From contig JAISBQ010000182.1 of assembly GCA_031266115.1 (NCBI GenBank), forward strand, positions 1 through 5,056: DNA of 5,056 nucleotides. The letters are read 5' to 3'. A program made the position numbers and the translations under genes. The notes beneath the pieces were generated by a model. It worked only from the letters and a program-made list of their open reading frames with translations. It made no database searches and was not told the DNA's origin. This document shows, one piece after another, positions 1 to 5,056 of this stretch. The first letter of the stretch is position 1, and each line of letters begins with the position of its first letter. This DNA comes from Bifidobacteriaceae bacterium (GTDB lineage: Bacteria; Actinomycetota; Actinomycetes; Actinomycetales; WQXJ01).

Positions 1-1007
1 GTTGGTTCGCCCACCCGGAGGATCGAGGGCATTACAGCCGGCACTTCTTCCGTCCAGCCGCCGACGACCAGGTGGAATGGACGTTCCCCTTTTTCTACAA
101 GAAGGCCGCCTTCGATGCCATGCTGCCCGAGACCCGGGCGCTACGCGACGCCATCGATCTCACGGAGCCGGACCTGTACGTCGCCCTGCACAACAGCGAG
201 ATGGGCGGTGTCTATTACTACCTGTCACGCGACGAACCGGCGCTGTACCCCGTGCTTCACCGGATCCCACGCCACCTGGGCATACCCCTCAACGAGGGTG
301 AACCAGAGGCCGGATACCTGCGGCCGTACGCGCCGGCGGTCTTCGCGGAGCCTGCGTTGGAGGAAGCCTACGAGTGGCTTGAAGCCCTCGGCGTCGATCC
401 CTATCCGCCGGGCTCCGGCGGAACCTCTTCGGGGAGCTACGCCCGCCAGACATACGGGTCGCTCACTTTGATCGCCGAGTTGCCGTACTGGCGCTCACCG
501 GACGTGTCGGATACACATCAGACCAGCGAAAGCTACGCCAGCGTCCTGCGCCGCACCGGCGAACAGACCGCCCACCTGGCCGCGGTCCTCACCCACATGC
601 GGGAATCGGCCGGCGACCTGGTGGATTGGACCGCGCCGCTCGCCCATGGGGCGGCGGCGTTCGCTCAGATGATGCGGGACGCGGCGACGGTCAGCCTTGC
701 GCGGGCCACCCATCCCGATGCGGCGCGGCCCGCGACCGCGGCCGAGCGCTTCGGTTGTGAGGACACCGTCCGGATGTACCGCCTACGCTACGGGGGCATG
801 ATGCTGCGGACGATGACGTCCACACCCGCCCCCACGCCACACGTGGCGAGTCTCGCAGCCGAGATGGAGGAGCGCTACAGCGAGTGGCAGGCTGAAGCGG
901 CCGAGGCCGACCACTCTGACCCCATCGCGATCAACGCGCTGGTCGGCGTGCAGTACGGTGCGATCCTCGCCGCGGCGTTCCACCTCGCCGGGCGGTTAGC
1001 ACCATGA
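1..1007 (+). CDS. M14-family zinc carboxypeptidase-like protein, 5' truncated by the window edge
   Basis: The reading frame is open from base 3 and gives 334 visible residues; the true start lies upstream. The GTG at 72 is in frame but is probably internal, because convincing protein sequence (WFAHPEDRGHYSRHFF) continues before it. Seen: LHNSEMGGVYYY, whose His (codon 189-191) matches the third zinc ligand of M14 carboxypeptidases (His196 of carboxypeptidase A), and YGSLTLIAELPYW, whose Glu (codon 477-479) fits the catalytic Glu270. Spacing between them is 96 residues, compared with 74 in carboxypeptidase A. The first zinc motif (HxxE) would be in the missing N-terminus. About 175 residues follow the catalytic Glu, far more than the roughly 37 of carboxypeptidase A; this tail looks helical and I do not recognise it. 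The family removes C-terminal residues from peptides with a zinc-activated water. It sits directly before peptide-transporter genes (ATGA overlap), so processing of imported peptides is a reasonable inference. Cellular location cannot be judged without the N-terminus. An M14-like amidase on a non-peptide substrate is the main alternative. Confidence 0.8.
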   Translation, partial: WFAHPEDRGHYSRHFFRPAADDQVEWTFPFFYKKAAFDAMLPETRALRDAIDLTEPDLYVALHNSEMGGVYYYLSRDEPALYPVLHRIPRHLGIPLNEGEPEAGYLRPYAPAVFAEPALEEAYEWLEALGVDPYPPGSGGTSSGSYARQTYGSLTLIAELPYWRSPDVSDTHQTSESYASVLRRTGEQTAHLAAVLTHMRESAGDLVDWTAPLAHGAAAFAQMMRDAATVSLARATHPDAARPATAAERFGCEDTVRMYRLRYGGMMLRTMTSTPAPTPHVASLAAEMEERYSEWQAEAAEADHSDPIAINALVGVQYGAILAAAFHLAGRLAP

Positions 1008-1936
1008 GGTTTCTGGCGCGCGTGGCCAGCCGCGCCGGCGCCCTGGCCGTCGTGTTCCTAGGAGTGACCTTCATCATCTATCTGGCAGTGTTCGCCCTGC
1101 CAGGCGATCCGATCCGCGCGCTTGCCGGCGACAAACCACTCGACCCCGCCACCGTCGCCACTCTGCGCGCCGCTTACCACCTGGACGCTCCCGTCTGGCA
1201 GCAATACCTCACCTACCTCGGCGGTCTGTTCCACGGCGATCTCGGCACGGATTTCACCGGGCGCGCCGTCGGATCCCTCATGGCGTCGCGGTGGCCGGTC
1301 ACCATCGCCCTGGCGCTGACCGCATGGGCCCTAGAGATCGTGGTGGGGCTGGCGATCGGCGTTGTCCAGGCGTTGACAAAGGGGACGGCCGTCGATCACG
1401 GGCTCCTCGCTGTGACGGTCTTGACCAGCTGTGTCCCGATCTTTGTCCTCGGCGTGCTCGTCCAGCAGTTCTTCGGTGTTGGGCTCGGGTGGCTGCCCGT
1501 CGCCGGGGTGCGCGCCGGATGGCCCACCTCCTACATCATGCCCGCCGCGGTCATCGCGATCTTCGGTCTCTCGGCGGTCTCTCGGCTCATGCGCGGGGCA
1601 ATGATAGACAACCTCGGTGCGGACTATGTGCGCTCAGCGCGCGCCAAAGGCTTCGGCCCTGGCCGGGTGGTGGGATTGCATGTCCTGCGCAATTCCCTCA
1701 TCCCGGCCTCGACCTACCTGGCAACCGACCTCGGATACCTCCTGGGCGGCACCGTGGTGATCGAGGGGATCTTCAATCTCCCCGGCATCGGCAATCTGCT
1801 CTTCGACGCCATCCGCACCCACGAGGGGCCCACGGTGGTGGGAGTATCGACCGCCCTCATCCTCATCTTTCTCCTGACCAGCGTGGGCGTGGATATCATC
1901 CATGTTGGGCTCGATCCGAGGTTGCGCCGTGCTTGA
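1004..1936 (+). CDS. ABC transporter permease, DppB/OppB type (peptide/nickel importer)
   Basis: A complete 310-residue protein, the usual size for DppB-like permeases. It would form one half of the inner-membrane channel of a peptide-type importer. Seen: a short basic N-terminus then a first membrane segment (about residues 11-32), the family hallmark ALPGDP just after it (31-36), and an extracytoplasmic region with LDAPVWQQYLTYLGGLFHGDLG (60-81). Further hydrophobic segments lie near 98-122, 135-157, 176-195, 231-253 and 278-299, giving the expected six. The cytoplasmic EAA-type coupling loop is DYVRSARAKGFG (207-218), followed by LRNSLIP, and then the conserved IEGIFNLPGIGNLL (253-266). 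This loop docks on the ATPase. The ATG at 1004 gives a 4-bp ATGA overlap with the carboxypeptidase stop; no strong Shine-Dalgarno site is visible, so translation probably depends on coupling. Family and role are secure; the transported substrate is not. Confidence 0.95.
   Translation: MRFLARVASRAGALAVVFLGVTFIIYLAVFALPGDPIRALAGDKPLDPATVATLRAAYHLDAPVWQQYLTYLGGLFHGDLGTDFTGRAVGSLMASRWPVTIALALTAWALEIVVGLAIGVVQALTKGTAVDHGLLAVTVLTSCVPIFVLGVLVQQFFGVGLGWLPVAGVRAGWPTSYIMPAAVIAIFGLSAVSRLMRGAMIDNLGADYVRSARAKGFGPGRVVGLHVLRNSLIPASTYLATDLGYLLGGTVVIEGIFNLPGIGNLLFDAIRTHEGPTVVGVSTALILIFLLTSVGVDIIHVGLDPRLRRA
1918..1921 (+). promoter_or_regulatory. Ribosome binding site that decides the DppC-type permease start
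   Basis: GAGG lies 7 bases before the GTG at 1929. The alternative ATG at 1902 has no comparable purine-rich site in front. It is embedded in the last codons of the upstream permease gene, as expected for coupled translation. Confidence 0.6.
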
Positions 1937-2816
1937 TCCCGATCTCCTCGATGGCCCGGCCATTCCCACCCGCCGATCGGGCGCGCGGCGGCTGAGGAGG
2001 GAATGGACCTTTGTCATTCCTACCGCGGTGATCGTGCTCGAATTGGTCGTGTCGCTCTTCCCTGCCGTGTTCGCTGGACTCTTCGGGAACGGCGATCCCC
2101 GTCTCTGTGACCTGCACCGCAGCGCCGACCCTCCCGCGCCCGGCCATCCCTTCGGTTTCGACACCCAAGGCTGCGACGTGTACGCGAATGTCATTTGCGG
2201 CGCCAGGTCCTCTATCGCCGTCGGTCTGACCGCGACCGCGATCTCCGTCACCATCGCCCTCATCGTGGGAACCGTCGCCGGCTTCTACGGCCGTATCGCC
2301 GATCAGGTGATCTCCCGCATCACGGACGTATTCCTCGGTTTCCCGTTCATTCTTGGCGCCATCGTGGTCCTCAACTCCGTGGGACACCGTGACACGCTCG
2401 CCGTCGCCATGGTGCTGGGCTTGTTTGGATGGCCGACGATGGCGCGGCTGGTGCGCAGTTCTGTGAGGTCCGTGGCCTCACTCGACTATGTGTTGGCGGC
2501 CACGACGATGGGGCTGACGCGGCTGCGGATCGTCACCCGCTACGTGCTGCCGAACGCGATCTCGCCGGTCCTGATCTTCGCGACCATCTCCGTGGGCGCG
2601 GTCATCATCGCCGAATCCACGTTGACATATCTAGGCGTGGGGCTGCAGCCACCGGCGATCTCATGGGGCCTGCAGATCGCGGCAGGATCGCGTCACTTCC
2701 AGACGTCACCACATATGCTCCTGTATCCCTCCATCTTCCTGGCCGTCACCGTCCTCGCCGTCATTGTTCTCGGCGAAGGTTTGCGGGCGGCGTTCGATCC
2801 AAGGCGGCAGCAATGA
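1929..2816 (+). CDS. ABC transporter permease, DppC/OppC type (peptide/nickel importer)
   Basis: This 295-residue protein would pair with the preceding permease to form the channel. I chose the GTG at 1929 over the in-frame ATG at 1902 because GAGG at 1918-1921 lies 7 bases before it, the overlap with the upstream gene falls to 8 bp, and the N-terminus then resembles DppC proteins; the ATG would add nine residues. Seen: first membrane segment about 27-51, then the extracytoplasmic DppC motif HPFGFDTQGCDVY (73-85), where most relatives have GTDxxGRDV, and ICGARSSIAVG (89-99). Other hydrophobic stretches lie near 95-120, 134-150, 155-172, 211-233 and 264-283. The EAA-type loop is DYVLAATTMGLTRLRIVTRY (186-205), followed by VLPNAISPVL. 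The end, GEGLRAAFDPRRQQ, is typical of the family. Cysteines at 60, 82 and 90 in the loop after the first membrane segment are a notable departure from the common pattern. Confidence 0.95.
   Translation: MLDPDLLDGPAIPTRRSGARRLRREWTFVIPTAVIVLELVVSLFPAVFAGLFGNGDPRLCDLHRSADPPAPGHPFGFDTQGCDVYANVICGARSSIAVGLTATAISVTIALIVGTVAGFYGRIADQVISRITDVFLGFPFILGAIVVLNSVGHRDTLAVAMVLGLFGWPTMARLVRSSVRSVASLDYVLAATTMGLTRLRIVTRYVLPNAISPVLIFATISVGAVIIAESTLTYLGVGLQPPAISWGLQIAAGSRHFQTSPHMLLYPSIFLAVTVLAVIVLGEGLRAAFDPRRQQ
2801..2807 (+). promoter_or_regulatory. Ribosome binding site of the GbsR/MarR-type regulator
   Basis: AAGGCGG lies 5 bases before the ATG at 2813 (8 bases counted from the AAGG core). It supports this start over the upstream in-frame extension, which is only out-of-frame permease sequence. 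Confidence 0.5.
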
Positions 2817-3349
2817 CCACACCCCCGTCCACCGATCCCACCCCCAACGCTCGTGAGGAGTACCGCCGCCAGTTCGCCGAGGATCTGAGCTTGATTTGGG
2901 AGATGGCCGGTACCTCTCGCATGGATGGGCGGGTGCTCGGCTACCTCATGGTCATGGACCGACCGTTCATCTCGGCGGCCGATCTCGCCACGGTGCTCCA
3001 CGCCAGCGCCGGCGCCGTGTCTATCTCGACCAGACGCCTGGTCGACACGCGGTTCATTCGTCAGCATTCGGTTCCGGGGGACCGCCGGCACTACTTCAAG
3101 GCGGAAGACGACCCGTGGGGTTCCTTCCTCGCCAACGAGCGGCGCTTCTTCGACCGGGAGATCGAGGTGATCGATGAAGCCATCGCCCATCTCGAACCCG
3201 ATGAGCATCACGCCCGTTTGCGGCTGACCAATGGCCGCGATTACCTCGTCTGGATTCAGAACCAGCACAATCAGATGCTCGCCGCCTGGGAGGCTCACAA
3301 ACATGCGCGTGATGCCACCCAGGGCACCACAGGACGGCCAACCCCGTGA
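2813..3349 (+). CDS. GbsR/MarR-family winged-helix transcriptional regulator
   Basis: A 178-residue protein. The frame is open further upstream (from 2429), but that part is out of frame within the permease gene; the ATG at 2813 gives an ATGA overlap with the permease stop and has AAGGCGG at 2801-2807 in front. Seen: an N-terminal helix ending in the GbsR-like segment FAEDLSLIWEMAGTSRMDGR (21-40) and VLGYLMVMDRPFISAADLA (41-59). A helix-turn-helix follows (about 54-79, with LHASAGAVSISTRRLVD). The wing contains VPGDRRHYF (88-96), which closely matches the PGDRR-Y-F wing of this family. The C-terminal part (105-165) is charged and probably helical, as expected for a dimerisation region. Members bind DNA as dimers, and some sense small molecules (GbsR of Bacillus senses choline). 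By position between the permease and ATPase genes, control of this operon is inferred; no operator is visible in the window. The ligand cannot be told from sequence. Confidence 0.88.
   Translation: MTTPPSTDPTPNAREEYRRQFAEDLSLIWEMAGTSRMDGRVLGYLMVMDRPFISAADLATVLHASAGAVSISTRRLVDTRFIRQHSVPGDRRHYFKAEDDPWGSFLANERRFFDREIEVIDEAIAHLEPDEHHARLRLTNGRDYLVWIQNQHNQMLAAWEAHKHARDATQGTTGRPTP
3331..3337 (+). promoter_or_regulatory. Ribosome binding site of the fused ABC ATPase
   Basis: AGGACGG lies 8 bases before the GTG at 3346, inside the last codons of the regulator gene. It is a moderate match to the Shine-Dalgarno consensus and supports the GTG start. Confidence 0.45.
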
Positions 3350-5019
3350 CATCCACCCACACCGAGGAGAATAGCCTCCTCACGATCCGCGACCTCGCCG
3401 TTCGCTTCGACGTCGACGGCCAGCCACACATGGGTGTCAAAGCCGCCTCGTTCGAGGTGGAGCGAGGCGAGGTGGTCGCCATCGTCGGCGAATCCGGGTC
3501 GGGCAAGACGGTAACCGCCATGTCGATCCTCGGTCTGCTGCCCAAGAACGCCACCGTCTCAGGGTCGGTGCGCTACCGCGGACGAGAACTGCTGGCGCTG
3601 AGTGAGAAGGCAATCCGCGCGGTGCGGGGACGGCAGATCGGCATGGTCTTCCAGGATCCCGTCGCGGCCCTCGACCCGGTGTTCACAGTCGGGTTCCAAG
3701 TCGGCGAAGTGGTCCGCGCGGCCGAGCCAAAGCTCACGGCCCGCGGCGTCCGGGAGCGCGCGGTGGACCTGTTGGGCCTCGTGGGCATCGAGAAGGCCAC
3801 CGAGCGCTTGGGGGATTATCCCCACCAGTTTTCCGGCGGACAGTGCCAGCGCATCGCCATCGCCATGGTTCTGGCCCTCAAACCAGCGCTCATCATTGCG
3901 GACGAGCCGACCACGGCGCTCGATGTCACCGTCCAAGCCGACATCCTGGACGTGATGAGACAGGTCAAGGAGCGCCTCGACTCGGCGATCCTGCTCATCA
4001 CCCACAACATGGGCGTCGTGGCCGATCTGGCGGACCGGGTGGTGGTCATGCGCGCGGGCGAGGTGGTCGAAGTCGGCGAAGCCGCCACGGTGTTCGCTGC
4101 ACCCACCGCCCGCTACACGGCCGATCTGCTGGCCGCCGTCCCGAAGATCAACGACCGGCCGGCCGGGCCGCCATCGTCCACATCGCTCGACCCTGCAGCG
4201 CTGGACATCGACGGACTGGTGGTCGACTACCGGAGCCGGGTGGCCGGCCGGGTCCGAGCCGTCGACCACGTGGCGCTGCGGGTCAAGCGCGGCGAGATCG
4301 TCGGCCTGGTCGGAGAATCAGGCAGCGGCAAGACCACGATCGGGCGGGCCGCGATCGGTTTGGCACCGGTCACGGCAGGCACGATCGCCGTGACCGGACG
4401 CGACATCGCCGGGCTGCGGCGGTCCGAACGGCAAGCCATGCGCCGATCCGTGGGGGTGGTCTTCCAGAATCCCGCCACGTCGCTCAACCCACGTTTCTCG
4501 GTGATAGACACCATCACCGAACCACTACGGATGCTGGGGGCGATGACTAAGACCGATGCCGCCGAACGCGCAGACGAACTCCTCGCCTCGGTGGGCATGC
4601 ACCCCCGCTGGCGCGACCGCTACCCGCACGAGCTGTCCGGGGGTGGACGCCAGCGCGTCGCGATCGCGCGAGCGGTCGCGCTCGATCCCGCCCTGCTCAT
4701 CGCGGACGAGCCGACCAGCGCCCTCGACGTGTCGGTCCAGGCCCAGGTACTGGATGTGTTCCGCGATCTCCAGTCCCGACTCGGGTTCGCATGCCTGTTC
4801 ATCAGCCACGACCTGGCCGTGGTAGACAACCTGGCCGACACGGTTGCCGTGATGCGCCGCGGCCGGATAGTCGAAAGCGGGGACCGGGTGTCGGTGCTTC
4901 ATCACCCCGCGGCCCCCTACACCCAGCGCTTGGTTGCCTCCGCGCCGCTGCCCGATCCGGCGGCTCAGCGCAAGCGCCGCCACACCTGGCTGACACTCAC
5001 GGAGGTGTCCCCATCATGA
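3346..5019 (+). CDS. Fused double-domain ABC transporter ATPase (DppD-DppF-like), peptide/nickel importer
   Basis: A 557-residue protein with two complete nucleotide-binding domains; it would drive the two permeases encoded upstream by ATP hydrolysis on the cytoplasmic side. NBD1: Walker A GESGSGKT (48-55), Q-loop Gln103, signature FSGGQCQR (162-169), Walker B LIIADEPTTALD with catalytic Glu187, H-loop His220. A proline-rich linker (about 266-285) follows YTADLLAAVPKI, the usual end of an OppD-type domain. NBD2: Walker A GESGSGKT (323-330), Q-loop Gln374, signature LSGGGRQR (430-437), Walker B LLIADEPTSALD with Glu455, H-loop His488, and the C-terminal PYTQRLVASAPLPDP typical of OppF/DppF. 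The second signature has Gly at 434, where LSGGQ normally has Gln. The GTG start at 3346 overlaps the regulator stop as GTGA, with AGGACGG at 3331-3337, 8 bases upstream. Fused ATPases of this kind are common in actinobacterial and proteobacterial peptide operons, for example GsiA- and YejF-like proteins. Confidence 0.95.
   Translation: MTSTHTEENSLLTIRDLAVRFDVDGQPHMGVKAASFEVERGEVVAIVGESGSGKTVTAMSILGLLPKNATVSGSVRYRGRELLALSEKAIRAVRGRQIGMVFQDPVAALDPVFTVGFQVGEVVRAAEPKLTARGVRERAVDLLGLVGIEKATERLGDYPHQFSGGQCQRIAIAMVLALKPALIIADEPTTALDVTVQADILDVMRQVKERLDSAILLITHNMGVVADLADRVVVMRAGEVVEVGEAATVFAAPTARYTADLLAAVPKINDRPAGPPSSTSLDPAALDIDGLVVDYRSRVAGRVRAVDHVALRVKRGEIVGLVGESGSGKTTIGRAAIGLAPVTAGTIAVTGRDIAGLRRSERQAMRRSVGVVFQNPATSLNPRFSVIDTITEPLRMLGAMTKTDAAERADELLASVGMHPRWRDRYPHELSGGGRQRVAIARAVALDPALLIADEPTSALDVSVQAQVLDVFRDLQSRLGFACLFISHDLAVVDNLADTVAVMRRGRIVESGDRVSVLHHPAAPYTQRLVASAPLPDPAAQRKRRHTWLTLTEVSPS
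5001..5007 (+). promoter_or_regulatory. Strong ribosome binding site of the downstream partial gene
   Basis: GGAGGTG lies 8 bases before the ATG at 5016. It is the best Shine-Dalgarno match among the junctions in this window, which suggests that the downstream product is made efficiently even if coupling is imperfect. Confidence 0.7.
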
Positions 5020-5056
5020 CGACAACGACATTGACTGAAGCCCGGCTCCCGGGTGT
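5016..5056 (+). CDS. Start of an unidentified gene, cut by the window end
   Basis: Only 13 complete codons are visible, reading MTTTTLTEARLPG. The ATG at 5016 overlaps the ATPase stop as ATGA and is preceded by the strongest Shine-Dalgarno sequence in the window (GGAGGTG, 5001-5007). It therefore looks like a real, well-translated gene in the same operon. Too little is present to name a family. The stretch has no hydrophobic run or lipobox so far, so there is no sign yet of a secreted substrate-binding protein, but this is weak evidence. Another peptidase or a metabolic enzyme acting on the imported compound is possible. Confidence 0.7.
   Translation, partial: MTTTTLTEARLPG

Noticed and set aside
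72..74. The GTG at 72 as the true start of the carboxypeptidase gene.
   Set aside because: The frame is open to the window edge, the preceding residues look like real protein sequence, and an M14 domain needs its HxxE zinc motif well upstream.
1373..1378. TTGACA inside the first permease gene as a possible -35 promoter element.
   Set aside because: No TATAAT-like -10 sequence lies 16-18 bases downstream, and it is within a conserved coding region.
1622..1651. The permease EAA loop reads SARAKG rather than a strict EAA---G, hinting at a degenerate coupling loop.
   Set aside because: DYVR(T/S)ARAKG is the normal form of this loop in DppB-type permeases, so it is not a defect.
1634..2263. A long open frame of 209 codons on the minus strand across the permease junction.
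   Set aside because: It is antisense to two clear permease genes; its sequence is low-complexity with no recognisable domain, as expected in GC-rich DNA.
2622..2627. TTGACA near the end of the second permease gene as a possible internal promoter for the regulator.
   Set aside because: No acceptable -10 element follows at the right spacing; the downstream sequence is GC-rich coding DNA.
2429..2812. The upstream part of the regulator's frame as a long N-terminal domain.
   Set aside because: It lies out of frame within the well-conserved permease gene, looks like random Arg/Gly/His-rich sequence, and the ATG at 2813 has its own ribosome binding site.
3559..4269. A 236-codon minus-strand open frame opposite the ATPase gene.
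   Set aside because: It mirrors conserved ATPase codons and resembles no family; long antisense frames are usual in high-GC genes.
5019..5030. A short ACGACA tandem repeat at the start of the last gene.
   Set aside because: Two copies of six bases encode a Thr run (MTTTT); such short repeats arise by chance and are common at protein N-termini.

Overview
The window is GC-rich DNA that is coding almost throughout, with GTG and ATG starts, overlapping genes and strong C/G third-position bias. Together with the style of the transporter proteins, this points to a high-GC actinomycete (Actinomycetota). The genus cannot be fixed from the sequence alone.

All genes are on the + strand and form part of one operon that runs off both ends. 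In order: (1) the 3' part of an M14-type zinc carboxypeptidase gene (1-1007); (2) a DppB/OppB-type ABC permease (1004-1936); (3) a DppC/OppC-type ABC permease (1929-2816); (4) a GbsR/MarR-family winged-helix regulator (2813-3349); (5) a double-NBD ABC ATPase, in effect DppD and DppF fused in one chain (3346-5019); (6) the first 13 codons of a further gene (5016-5056). There is no intergenic DNA. Every junction is an overlap (4, 8, 4, 4 and 4 bp), so the genes are probably co-transcribed and translationally coupled. I see no promoter, terminator, RNA gene, mobile element or CRISPR array.

Taken together this looks like a peptide-import and peptide-use operon. Two permeases and a fused ATPase make the membrane and motor parts of a peptide/nickel-type (PepT) importer, a carboxypeptidase could trim the imported peptide, and a regulator encoded inside the operon could control it. 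The extracytoplasmic substrate-binding protein such importers need is not in the window and may lie just outside. The substrate is unknown.

I do not see a clearly new system. The points most worth a second look are the variant ABC signature (LSGGG) in the second ATPase half, the only in-frame TTA codon I could find, three codons before the carboxypeptidase stop, the long C-terminal tail of that enzyme, the cysteines in the DppC-type permease loop, and the regulator placed between permease and ATPase genes.
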